A stretch of DNA of 64,000 bases from Candidatus Treponema merdequi (GTDB taxonomy: Bacteria > Spirochaetota > Spirochaetia > Treponematales > Treponemataceae). The notes under the pieces were generated by a model. The model was not told the origin of the DNA. It did no database searches and was given only the letters and a program-made list of their open reading frames with translations. The translations under genes and the position numbers were made by a program. The DNA is taken from contig JAGHVB010000006.1 of NCBI GenBank assembly GCA_018064525.1, positions 1-64,000 on the forward strand, written 5' to 3'. Positions 8,564 through 17,100 of the stretch are shown here, piece after piece (within the stretch, counting starts at the first letter, position 1; every line of letters begins with the position of its first letter).

Positions 8564-8636
8564 AAGTGGAATTTGTGAGACCGCGGATTTATTGAAGAGA
8601 TGAAATTATTTGTAATGCCGGCGCGTTTGAAAAAAA

Positions 8637-10214
8637 TTAATTATTGTTTTTAAATTCTCTTGGTGAGAGGCCTGTATTTTTTTTGAAGATATAGCTGAAG
8701 TAATGCGGATCAGAAAAACCGCATTCGTAAGCAATGTCGTAGCCTTTCATGTCTGTTTCTTTTATGAGGCGTTTTGCATTTTCGATACGGACATTTGTAA
8801 GATATTCGATGAAAGTTGTTTTGCATTCCTGAGAGAAAATAGTTGAGAAATGGTTTGGACTTAAGCATACCACATCGGCAACTGTCGTAAGAGTTGTATT
8901 CTGGTCTTTGTAGTTTTCATCGATATATTTTTTTGCTTTTAAAATTACATCTCCGTATTTACCGGTGATTTTAGAATCGCGGTAATCGAGTGCAAAAGTT
9001 AAAATCGATTTCATTTCTTTTTGAAACATTTCTTCATTTTGAACGGCGGTTTCGATAAAACTTCGCTGTAAAATTTCAGGTTTGATTTCTTTAATATCGC
9101 CGCCGAGATTTTCTACGAGTTTTGAAACTGCAAAAATCAGATCAGCAAAAATATATGACGCAACAAATCCGAATTGACCAGGATTCTTTTTTATAAGTTC
9201 CATGGACTCTTCTATAATTATTGAAATATCATTTTTAACGGCATATTTAAGTCGTTCTACCATCGGATCGGATTCATTAAGCTGTAAAAGATTTGTGTCT
9301 GTTTCCTGAATATCATCACTTGAAATTATTTTTGAAGTTTTATTTTCTTTTCCGAGTTCGAGAATTTTTTTTGCATCAGAATATGCTTCTGAAAGGGACG
9401 AAAGATGTTCAACTGTTTTTCCGATTGTTGTTAAAACAGAACAGTCTTCATTCTGTGTGACAATGTGTTCAATTGTTTCTGCAATGCGGTAGATGTTTTC
9501 TTCAAGTTCATCCTGATTATTTCCTTTGCAGATGCAGATCAAATGGTTGTTATGATTAAAAAAGCAGATTGTCTGTTCCCATGTTGATGAATAGGAATTT
9601 AAAAGTGAACAGACTGTTTCCTGATTGTTAATGTTGTTTGTATTGCTTGTAATTTTACTGATGAGAATTTTGTAATAGCGTGAAATCAGATCAAGTCCAA
9701 GACTCTGGCTTTTCTGCATTACGTTTGACATTTCCTGTGAACCGTGAATTAAGTTGTTAAGAAATTCTTTTTGCAGAAGATGTTCAGAGGATTTTAATTC
9801 TTCTTTCATGCGGCTTATGTCAGAAAGCTGTTTTCGTTCTTTGTCTATTTCGTCAGATGCTTTTTTTAAACTTGAGAGAATATCATCAGAAGTGAATGGT
9901 TTTAAGATGTAATCTTCGATTCCGATAGAGATTGCTTTTTTTGCATAATCAAATTCATCATGGCCGGAAAGAATGATTATTTTTATCCATGGCTGAGTCT
10001 TTTTTACAGTTGATGCAAGTTCAAGACCGTCCATAAAAGGCATTTTAATGTCAGTAATAAGGATGTCTGGTTTTATTTCGTTTATCATTGAAAGTGCAAT
10101 TTCACCATCTGTCGCTTCACCGGCAAATTTAAAATTTGACGCTTCAAAATCTATTTTTGTGCGGATTCCTTCTAAAACAATAGGCTCATCATCAACTAAA
10201 AAAACGCTGTACAT
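8637..10214 (-). CDS. AraC-type response regulator (YesN-like) of a three-component sugar system
   Basis: A 525-residue transcription regulator. The N-terminal receiver domain (about 1-120) has acidic residues Asp8/Asp9, phosphoacceptor Asp55 in LITDIKMPFMDG, and Lys in ILKPF. A long middle region (about 130-410) has no confident match. The C-terminal ~100 residues are a double helix-turn-helix AraC domain with the conserved CGFSDPHYFSYIFKKNTGLSPREF pattern. It starts one base after the kinase stop, with GGAG seven bases upstream of the ATG. Its probable targets are the adjacent transporter and araB-araD promoters; a 21-bp tandem repeat there is a candidate site. Confidence 0.9.
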   Translation of the reverse strand: MYSVFLVDDEPIVLEGIRTKIDFEASNFKFAGEATDGEIALSMINEIKPDILITDIKMPFMDGLELASTVKKTQPWIKIIILSGHDEFDYAKKAISIGIEDYILKPFTSDDILSSLKKASDEIDKERKQLSDISRMKEELKSSEHLLQKEFLNNLIHGSQEMSNVMQKSQSLGLDLISRYYKILISKITSNTNNINNQETVCSLLNSYSSTWEQTICFFNHNNHLICICKGNNQDELEENIYRIAETIEHIVTQNEDCSVLTTIGKTVEHLSSLSEAYSDAKKILELGKENKTSKIISSDDIQETDTNLLQLNESDPMVERLKYAVKNDISIIIEESMELIKKNPGQFGFVASYIFADLIFAVSKLVENLGGDIKEIKPEILQRSFIETAVQNEEMFQKEMKSILTFALDYRDSKITGKYGDVILKAKKYIDENYKDQNTTLTTVADVVCLSPNHFSTIFSQECKTTFIEYLTNVRIENAKRLIKETDMKGYDIAYECGFSDPHYFSYIFKKNTGLSPREFKNNN

Positions 10215-10215
10215 A

Positions 10216-11670
10216 TTAAACTCCGGCCTCGCAAGGAATTACAAAACTGATTGAACTTCCTTTTGTATAAACTGATTCTATCTCAAGTCCGTTTGTTTTG
10301 TCACCATAGTAAAGTTTTAATTTTTTGTTGACATTGTAGAGTCCGTAAACGGATGTTAATTTTTCTGAATCGGTTGAACTTGATAAAAGTTCATCCTTTA
10401 CTTCACGAAGGCGTTCTTCTGTAAAGCCGGCGCCGTCATCAGTTACAGTAAATCGAATTCTATCTTCAGATTCATTTTCAAAATCTGCAGTAATTGTAAG
10501 ATGTCCCCGGCCGCGTTTATTTTTAATTCCATGGTAAATTGCATTTTCAACAAGCGGCTGAAGTGTAAGTTTGAGCATCTTGTAATTTAAGAGATTGTCA
10601 TTGATTTTAAATTCATAATTGAGAATATCGTTGTAACGAATTTTTTGAATTGTAAGATAATTTTTTATGTGTTCAATTTCCTGTTCGATTGTAATAAACT
10701 CATGGCCTCTGCTTAAAGAGATACGCAGAAAGTTTGAAAATGCTTTTGTAATTTTAACGACTCGTTCTGTGTCTTCCTGTTCTGCAAGCCAGATGATTGT
10801 ATCGAATGTGTTGTATAAAAAGTGCGGTGTGATCTGTGCCTGAAGTGCTTTCATTTCTGCCTTCTGAAAGTTTGACTGTTCTTCAATATTTTTTTTGATA
10901 AGAACATCAATTTGAGAAGCCATCTGGTTCATGTTTTGTGCAAGCGGAATCATTTCTGAAATTTCCGGAATTGAAGTTCTTGCAGAAAGATTTCCGTTTG
11001 CGATTTCAGTTGAAAATTTCTGCATGTCAGAAAGTGGATCTCGAATTGAGTTTGTCATTGTGATTGATGTGTAAAGACAGAGGCCTGCAGAAAAGATAAC
11101 GATTATAAACTGTAAGATTGTAAGATTGATGCTGGCCTGTTTAATAAATCTGTTTGTAGTTGCTGCGCTTTCGATTTCTGAAAGAATAAAGTCCTGCATT
11201 ATATCAGAAAACAGTGATGAAATGATTCTGATTTCATCAAGAAGTATTTCATTTTCTGAAACGGAGCTCCCGGCTGTCATCTGGTTTTCGAGCATTTCTA
11301 CATTGTGATGAAGCGTTGTACAGGTTCTGTAAGCGACATCGAGTTTTGCTTTGTTTTCTTCGCTTGCAGTATTATTCTGCATGTCAGAAATTCCTGCGTA
11401 AATGTTTTTAATCATTTCGTACGGAACTACAGAAAAGTAATCTTCTTTTCCACAGACAATGAGCCATAATTTATTCGGGAGATCTTCCTTTGCAATCTGA
11501 TTGATTCTGTTTGCATTGCTTACGTTTGTAATAATTTTATCGTAACGTTTTGTATGTACTTGTGTGATTATGATGGAATAGACGGTTGGAATAATCATAA
11601 TCGCAATCAGATAGATAAAAGCACGACGGATCGTTTTTGTTAAACTTTGAATCTTAGGAAAAAAAATCAT
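10216..11670 (-). CDS. YesM/LytS-type sensor histidine kinase
   Basis: A 484-residue membrane kinase. An N-terminal transmembrane helix (about 14-36), an extracytoplasmic sensor region and a second helix (about 180-205) lead into a HAMP-like segment. The His_kinase domain (PF06580 type) has phosphoacceptor His283 in ITPHFLYNTFD, followed by an ATPase domain with N-box LVENAIYHG and TDDGAGF. It lies between the sugar-binding protein (9-bp gap) and response regulator (1-bp gap) genes in one operon. By analogy with binding-protein/LytS sensors for sugars, its periplasmic loop probably docks the sugar-bound binding protein. Confidence 0.9.
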   Translation of the reverse strand: MIFFPKIQSLTKTIRRAFIYLIAIMIIPTVYSIIITQVHTKRYDKIITNVSNANRINQIAKEDLPNKLWLIVCGKEDYFSVVPYEMIKNIYAGISDMQNNTASEENKAKLDVAYRTCTTLHHNVEMLENQMTAGSSVSENEILLDEIRIISSLFSDIMQDFILSEIESAATTNRFIKQASINLTILQFIIVIFSAGLCLYTSITMTNSIRDPLSDMQKFSTEIANGNLSARTSIPEISEMIPLAQNMNQMASQIDVLIKKNIEEQSNFQKAEMKALQAQITPHFLYNTFDTIIWLAEQEDTERVVKITKAFSNFLRISLSRGHEFITIEQEIEHIKNYLTIQKIRYNDILNYEFKINDNLLNYKMLKLTLQPLVENAIYHGIKNKRGRGHLTITADFENESEDRIRFTVTDDGAGFTEERLREVKDELLSSSTDSEKLTSVYGLYNVNKKLKLYYGDKTNGLEIESVYTKGSSISFVIPCEAGV

Positions 11671-11679
11671 ATCAGAAAA

Positions 11680-12699
11680 TCAATAACCTCTTGCTGTATA
11701 TTTGGAAAAGTCATCATTTTCTGTAAATGAAGATTCGTGCATATAAGTAATTCTCGCAATCGGTTCACCGCGGCAAATCTGTTTTGTAAGTTCCATCAGT
11801 GCAGGACCGAGATTTGGATTGCACTCAATTACACAATTTAAATTTCCTGCGACGAGTTCATCAATAGATTTCTGTTCCGCATCAACAGAAACAATTACAA
11901 TATTTTTTGAAGAAAGTTTATTTGCTTTAAGTGAATCTAAAAGTCCAAGTGTCATTGAATCGTTGTGTGAATAAATTACATCGATCGGTTCGTTATTGAA
12001 AGTGAGATATCCTTTTGAATTGTAAATAATTTTATCCATGATTTCTTTTCCGCGGGAACGAAGAAAATCTCCGTCTTCGGAATGAATGATGTTAAAGCGC
12101 GGGTCTTTGGAAATTACATTTCTAAAACCTTTTGCCCGTCCGATTGCAACAGAAGAATTTGTCGTTCCGGAAAATTCCACAATATTGATTTTCTGTCGTG
12201 TCGTATTTTTAAATTTTGAGAGTAAAAAATCTGCTGCTTTTTTTCCTTCAGAAATTGAATCTTCACCTAAAAATCCGGCGTAAAGTCCGGGATCGGTTTT
12301 AATCTGCCTGTCGACAATTATTACCGGAATATCTGCATCTTTCGCTTCTTTTAAAACATTATCCCATCCAGTTTCTACAATCGGAACAAATGCAATTACA
12401 TCAACCTGATAAACAATAAACGAACGGATTGCCTTTAACTGATTTTCCTGTTTCTGCTGTGCGTCATCAACAATAAGCTGAATGTTGTTTTCTTTTGCCG
12501 CTTCAATAATTGACTGAGTGTTTCTTGTACGCCATGCACTTTCAGATCCTATCTGTGAAAAACCAAGGATCAGCTGTTTTGTAGGTGTTTTTGTTTTTGA
12601 CTTAACTTCAAAATTAAGATTTTTGAACATGAAAAAAGAGAATGTTATAAAACAGAAAATGAATATTATGGAAGCAATTAAGCGTTTGGAAATTCGCAT
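11680..12699 (-). CDS. Membrane-anchored sugar-binding sensor protein
   Basis: A 339-residue Peripla_BP_4/RbsB-family protein. It has a single N-terminal hydrophobic helix (about 8-28) and no lipobox cysteine, so it is probably membrane-tethered or secreted rather than lipidated. It shares the TGWDNVLKEAKDADIPVIIVDR segment with the transporter's YtfQ-like binding protein (TDGWDAVLKNAKKAGIKVFLFDR). It heads an operon with the kinase and response regulator and has no permease of its own, so it is most likely the ligand-sensing subunit. The ATG lies only six bases downstream of the -10 element and has no ribosome binding site, implying a leaderless mRNA. Confidence 0.87.
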   Translation of the reverse strand: MRISKRLIASIIFIFCFITFSFFMFKNLNFEVKSKTKTPTKQLILGFSQIGSESAWRTRNTQSIIEAAKENNIQLIVDDAQQKQENQLKAIRSFIVYQVDVIAFVPIVETGWDNVLKEAKDADIPVIIVDRQIKTDPGLYAGFLGEDSISEGKKAADFLLSKFKNTTRQKINIVEFSGTTNSSVAIGRAKGFRNVISKDPRFNIIHSEDGDFLRSRGKEIMDKIIYNSKGYLTFNNEPIDVIYSHNDSMTLGLLDSLKANKLSSKNIVIVSVDAEQKSIDELVAGNLNCVIECNPNLGPALMELTKQICRGEPIARITYMHESSFTENDDFSKYTARGY

Positions 12700-12705
12700 A
12701 TTTAT

Positions 12706-12734
12706 ATTTTACTATTGCAATATTTTCTTGTCAA
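12706..12734 (-). promoter_or_regulatory. Promoter of the three-component operon (leaderless)
   Basis: A perfect -35 TTGACA (12729-12734), a 17-bp spacer and -10 TAAAAT (12706-12711) on the minus strand. Six bases separate the -10 from the ATG at 12699, placing the predicted transcription start at or next to the first codon. Confidence 0.7.
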
Positions 12735-12838
12735 AAAACATTTGTTATTTTTTTCACTTTTTAGTTGCCATAACGCCTTTATTTATATACAATATTGATA
12801 ATATATCTTAATTAACCATTTTTATGGTGGGGGAAAAA

Positions 12839-13117
12839 ATGAATAAAGCAGAATTGGTAGAAGCAATCTCAAAAGATACTGGACTTACAAAAAAAGACTC
12901 AGAAGCAGCTCTTAAATCAGTAATCGACACAATTTCAACAGAACTTTCAAAAGGACGCGAAGTATCTCTTATCGGTTTTGGAACATTTGGTGTTGGAAAA
13001 CGCGCAGCTCGTTCAGGACGCAATCCAAAAACTGGCGAAACAATTAAAATCCCAGCAAGCAAATCACCAAAATTCAAAGCTGGAAAAGCTCTTAAAGACA
13101 AAGTTAACAAAAAATAA
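12839..13117 (+). CDS. HU-family DNA-binding protein
   Basis: A 92-residue nucleoid-associated protein of the HU/IHF family, starting MNKAELVEAI as is typical. It has the conserved GFGTFGVGKRAAR turn and the DNA-binding arm RNPKTGETIKIPAS with its Pro intercalation site. An in-frame ATG exists at 12824, but the family start and the GGTGGGGG purine run before 12839 favour the shorter form. It is monocistronic with its own terminator. Codon use looks more C-ending and optimised than neighbouring genes, as expected for a highly expressed protein. Confidence 0.93.
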   Translation: MNKAELVEAISKDTGLTKKDSEAALKSVIDTISTELSKGREVSLIGFGTFGVGKRAARSGRNPKTGETIKIPASKSPKFKAGKALKDKVNKK

Positions 13118-13138
13118 TTTTTAACTTTAATGAAAAAA

Positions 13139-13168
13139 GGCCGCCCTTTGACAGGACGGTCTTTTTTT
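13139..13168 (+). terminator. Terminator of the HU gene
   Basis: GGCCGCCC (13139-13146) pairs imperfectly with GGACGGTC (13154-13161; one G-U and one mismatch), followed by seven T's. Confidence 0.8.
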
Positions 13169-13259
13169 ATTCAGACTGTCAGAATGTTATTTCGAACTTC
13201 TTATTCTGAATTTTTTCAGGAATCAATATACTTTACATTTTCCATTCAACTTAATAAAA

Positions 13260-13360
13260 TATAATCATGTTAAATAACACAAAGGCATTCGTCTTTTTTA
13301 ACATCCTCAATTTTCTCTTTACTTTAAGCTTCGCCAGTTGGCGAGCATAATTTCTTTTTT
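13260..13360 (+). promoter_or_regulatory. Leader region upstream of the phenylacetate-CoA ligase operon
   Basis: The 317-bp gap between the HU and ligase genes holds a TATAAT at 13260-13265. A 27-codon frame (13267-13350) encodes six phenylalanines. A small GC hairpin (GCT+CGCC at 13328-13335 with GGCG+AGC at 13340-13346) overlaps the end of that frame and is followed by a T-rich run. The arrangement recalls an attenuator. The mini-frame lacks a ribosome binding site and its ATG is too close to the TATAAT for both to be used, so the reading is weak. The ligase has its own AAGGAC site before its start. Confidence 0.25.
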
Positions 13361-13434
13361 GTGCAACGAGCTTTTTTAGCCGTACACGGTAACCATTCAA
13401 AATTACAGATTTTCCCTTTAAGGACAGAAAAACT

Positions 13435-14742
13435 ATGTGTAAAAAATATTATCAGAAAGAATATGAAACAATGCCGCGTGAACAGCTTCGCGAACTTCAG
13501 TCAAAGAGACTTGTAGAACAGTTTCGTCATGTTTATGAAAATGTAGAATATTACCGCGAACGTTGTAAGGCAGCCGGCGTTACACCAGACGACATCAAAT
13601 CAATCGATGACCTCGATAAAATTCCATTTACTTGCAAAGACGACCTCAGACAGACTTATCCATACGGACTTTTTGCTGTTCCGATGAAAGATGTTGTTCG
13701 TCTTCATGCTTCAAGTGGAACTACAGGAAAACAGATTGTCGTTGGTTATACAAAAGGCGATCTTGATATCTGGGAAGATATCTGTGCGCGTCAGCTTGTT
13801 GCAATCGGTGCAAGTGAAGGAGACTTTCTGCACAATGCGTACGGTTATGGATTGTTTACAGGCGGTTTTGGAATTCACGGCGGCGCGACAAAACTTGGCT
13901 GTACTGTAATTCCAATCAGCGCAGGAAATACTCAGAGACAGATTGCAGTCATGCATGATTTTGGTTCAAGCGTTTTGTGCTGTACTCCGTCATATGCTGC
14001 ATATCTTGGTGAGACATTAAAAGAAATGGGACTCGGTCCTGAATATATAAAACTTAAAGCCGGAATTTTTGGTGCAGAACCATGGACAGAAGAAATGCGT
14101 AAGAGCATTGAAAAGTCACTCGGAATCAAAGCGTATGACATTTATGGTCTGACAGAAGTTATGGGACCTGGCGTTGCGTATGAATGTTCTGAGCAGAATG
14201 GAATGCATGTAAACGAAGATCATTTTATTGTTGAGACAATCGATCCGAAAACCGGAAAGAGACTTCCTGACGGAGAAAAAGGTGAACTCGTTTTTACAGC
14301 TCTTACAAAGAAAGCATTCCCGCTTTTGAGATTCAGAACTAAAGATATCGGTGTGTTAAATACAGAAAAATGTTCATGCGGAAGAACTTTTATCCGTATG
14401 TCAAAGCCGATGGGAAGAACAGACGATATGCTCATCATCCGCGGCGTAAATGTTTTCCCAAGTCAGATAGAAGAAGTTCTGTTGAAGCAGGGATACACTT
14501 CAAATTATCAGATTATCGTTGGCCGCGAAAACAACAACGATACATTCGAAGTAAAAGTTGAAATGACACCGGATAAATTCTCAGATGTTATTGCCGAAGT
14601 TAAGGCAGAAGAAAATAAACTTTCAAATGCACTTTTGACAATTCTGCAGATCAAGGCTAAAGTTACATTAGTAGCACCAAAGTCAATCGAACGCTCAGAA
14701 GGAAAAGCAAAGCGTGTAATTGATACACGAAAACTCATATAA
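13435..14742 (+). CDS. paaK: Phenylacetate-CoA ligase
   Basis: A 435-residue AMP-forming acyl-CoA ligase that activates phenylacetate, or a related aryl-acetate, with ATP and CoA. The P-loop-like HASSGTTGKQIVVGYT motif, the adenylate-binding DIYGLTEVMGPG and the C-terminal hinge RTDDMLIIRGVNVFPSQIEE are all present. The length matches PaaK. In anaerobes it is commonly paired with an ACT protein, exactly as here (20-bp gap), and connected with aromatic amino-acid oxidation through aryl-pyruvate ferredoxin oxidoreductases, which are not in this window. It could work in the reverse, ATP-forming direction; that is inference. Confidence 0.92.
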   Translation: MCKKYYQKEYETMPREQLRELQSKRLVEQFRHVYENVEYYRERCKAAGVTPDDIKSIDDLDKIPFTCKDDLRQTYPYGLFAVPMKDVVRLHASSGTTGKQIVVGYTKGDLDIWEDICARQLVAIGASEGDFLHNAYGYGLFTGGFGIHGGATKLGCTVIPISAGNTQRQIAVMHDFGSSVLCCTPSYAAYLGETLKEMGLGPEYIKLKAGIFGAEPWTEEMRKSIEKSLGIKAYDIYGLTEVMGPGVAYECSEQNGMHVNEDHFIVETIDPKTGKRLPDGEKGELVFTALTKKAFPLLRFRTKDIGVLNTEKCSCGRTFIRMSKPMGRTDDMLIIRGVNVFPSQIEEVLLKQGYTSNYQIIVGRENNNDTFEVKVEMTPDKFSDVIAEVKAEENKLSNALLTILQIKAKVTLVAPKSIERSEGKAKRVIDTRKLI

Positions 14743-14761
14743 TACCGGCGGAGGTTAAAAA

Positions 14762-15193
14762 ATGGCTATCAAACAGATTTCAATTTTTCTTGAAAACAAA
14801 CAGGGAACTCTCGTAAAAATTACACAGACTTTCACAGACCTCAAAGTTAACCTTCGCGCAATGTCGCTTGCTGATTCTTCTGACTTTGGAATTGCAAGAA
14901 TCATCGTTGATAATCCGGAAGAATTTTCTGATGAACTTACTAAAAAAGATTACATCGTAAAAATCAACGAAGTTCTTGCCATTGAAATTCCAGATGAAGT
15001 CGGAAGCTTAAACAGAATACTCCGTCTTCTTGCCGAAAATGACCGCAATGTTGAATACATGTATGGTTTTACAGGCAAAAAGACCGGAAGTGCATATATG
15101 ATCATGCGTACAACTGATGTTGAAAAAGCACAGTCTGTCCTCAAATCAAATGGAATCCGGGTTCTTGAACAGAACGAATTAAAAGAAATCTGA
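14762..15193 (+). CDS. Tandem ACT-domain protein
   Basis: A 143-residue protein made of two ACT domains (about 1-70 and 71-140), small regulatory modules that bind amino acids. The first begins KQISIFLENKQGTLVKITQ and the second VLAIEIPDEVGSLNRILRLL, each with the Gly at the ligand-binding turn. It follows paaK with GGAGG before its start and is very likely co-transcribed. This pairing suggests an aromatic amino acid as effector. It has no catalytic domain. Confidence 0.88.
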   Translation: MAIKQISIFLENKQGTLVKITQTFTDLKVNLRAMSLADSSDFGIARIIVDNPEEFSDELTKKDYIVKINEVLAIEIPDEVGSLNRILRLLAENDRNVEYMYGFTGKKTGSAYMIMRTTDVEKAQSVLKSNGIRVLEQNELKEI

Positions 15194-15267
15194 TTTTTTT
15201 AAAAATATCTTTCTTGACTCTTTAATTCTATAGTTTTTTATGACGCAATGTTGTAAAATATTATGTT

Positions 15268-17100
15268 ATGCAAAATGAAAATACAGAGTCCCGAGTCTTA
15301 AATCCTCTTATCGTTCAAAGTGACAGAAGCATTCTGATGGATGTTCATGCACCCCGTGCAGAAGAATGCCGTAATGCCCTGATTCCATTTGCAGAACTTG
15401 AACGCTCTCCTGAACATTTGCATACTTACCGCCTCACTCCGCTTTCATTGTGGAATGCGACGAGTGCAGGTTTTACTGTTTCTGATGTCATAAAAGTTCT
15501 GAGGGAATTTTCACGCTTTGATGTTCCTGAGTCAGTTGAAGTCTGGATTGAAGAAACAGCAGGAAAATTTGGAAAAATAGTTCTTCTTCCGGCGCCTGAA
15601 AATATTGTCGAAAAACAGAATGAAATTAATAAGGCAATGAAAGACGGCGATGAAAAAAATTCCGCTAAGCCTGAAATAAAAATCGAATATCTCATTTTAC
15701 AGACAGCTTCGGTTGCTGTTTACAAACAGCTTGATACAAATCCGCAGTTAAAAAAATATCTTTTGCCATGCGAAATTGAAAATTCATTTTTACTTTTGCT
15801 TACAGACCGCGGTACTGTAAAACAGAAATTGATTGAACTCGGATGGCCTGTAAAAGATGAAGTTCCGCTTTGCGATGGTGAACCGTTTGAAATCAATCTC
15901 CGCGAAAAATCTCTTTCTGGAAAAGATTTTGAAATTCGTGATTATCAGAAAGAAGCTGCAAAAGCGATTGTCGGTGATAGAGGTCCGGGCACTGGATTTG
16001 GAACAATTGTTCTTCCGTGTGGTGCCGGTAAGACAATTGTTGGAATCGAAATCATGTCGATGCTAAAGACAAACACTCTCATCATTTCGACAAACATTAC
16101 TTCTGTTCATCAGTGGATGGAAGAATTAAAAGATAAAACAGATATTAATCCTGATGACATTTCTGAATACACAGGCGAATCAAAAACTATAAAACCGGTT
16201 ACGGTTGCGACATATCAGATTTTAACCTGGCGTCCTGAAAAGACAGAACCGTATCCGCATTTCAGTATTTTTCGCGAGAGAAACTGGGGTCTCATAATTT
16301 ACGATGAAGTTCATCTTTTGCCGGCTCCTGTTTTTCGTGTTGTTGCAGAACTTCAGGCTGTGCGCCGCGTCGGATTGACTGCGACTCTTGTGCGCGAAGA
16401 CGGATGTCAGGGTTATGTTTTTTCACTTGTCGGACCAAAGCGCTACGATGTTCCATGGAAAGAACTTGAACACACAGGCTGGATTGCAAAAGCAGAATGT
16501 ATTGAAGTACGTCTTGATCTTTCAGAAAAAGATGAACTTGAATATGCTGTTGCCCTTCCGCGTGAAAAACATCGTATTGCAAGCGAAAACTGCGTAAAAG
16601 TAAAAATCGTTCAGGAACTTGTAGAAAAATTCAAGGACGATAAGATTCTGATTATTGGCCAGTATCTTTCGCAGCTTGATGAAATTGCAAAACTGTTAAA
16701 TGTTCCGATCATCACCGGAAAAACAAAAAATGCTGACCGTGATGTAATTTATTCTGATTTCAGAAATGGAAAGATCCGTGTTCTTGTCGTTTCAAAAGTT
16801 GCAAACTTTGCCGTTGACCTTCCTGATGCTTCGATGGCAATTCAGATAAGCGGAACTTTTGGAAGCCGTCAGGAAGAAGCTCAGCGTCTCGGTCGAATTT
16901 TACGGCCAAAAGAAAGGACCTCGCGCTTTTTCACTTTGATTACGCGAAACACAGTCGAAGAAGATTTTGGTTCAAACAGACAGAAATTTCTTGCGGAACA
17001 GGGATATACATATCGTATCGTAAAATATGCGGATGCAGATTCGTTTGATGGAATTATGGACGATACAGAAATCATTTCCCAGTCCGGAGGTTCCGTATGA
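15268..17100 (+). CDS. XPB/Ssl2-type DNA helicase
   Basis: A 610-residue superfamily 2 helicase resembling eukaryotic XPB/ERCC3 and the bacterial XPB proteins of Mycobacterium and Treponema. An N-terminal Helicase_C_3-like/damage-recognition region (1-220) precedes the motor. Motif I is GAGKT (252-256), motif II DEVH (346-349), motif III GLTATL, and motif VI QRLGRILRPK. XPB proteins unwind DNA 3' to 5' in repair or transcription-linked processes. The next gene overlaps by four bases and encodes its usual partner. A TAAAAT box sits eight bases before the ATG and there is no ribosome binding site, so a leaderless mRNA is possible. Confidence 0.92.
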   Translation: MQNENTESRVLNPLIVQSDRSILMDVHAPRAEECRNALIPFAELERSPEHLHTYRLTPLSLWNATSAGFTVSDVIKVLREFSRFDVPESVEVWIEETAGKFGKIVLLPAPENIVEKQNEINKAMKDGDEKNSAKPEIKIEYLILQTASVAVYKQLDTNPQLKKYLLPCEIENSFLLLLTDRGTVKQKLIELGWPVKDEVPLCDGEPFEINLREKSLSGKDFEIRDYQKEAAKAIVGDRGPGTGFGTIVLPCGAGKTIVGIEIMSMLKTNTLIISTNITSVHQWMEELKDKTDINPDDISEYTGESKTIKPVTVATYQILTWRPEKTEPYPHFSIFRERNWGLIIYDEVHLLPAPVFRVVAELQAVRRVGLTATLVREDGCQGYVFSLVGPKRYDVPWKELEHTGWIAKAECIEVRLDLSEKDELEYAVALPREKHRIASENCVKVKIVQELVEKFKDDKILIIGQYLSQLDEIAKLLNVPIITGKTKNADRDVIYSDFRNGKIRVLVVSKVANFAVDLPDASMAIQISGTFGSRQEEAQRLGRILRPKERTSRFFTLITRNTVEEDFGSNRQKFLAEQGYTYRIVKYADADSFDGIMDDTEIISQSGGSV

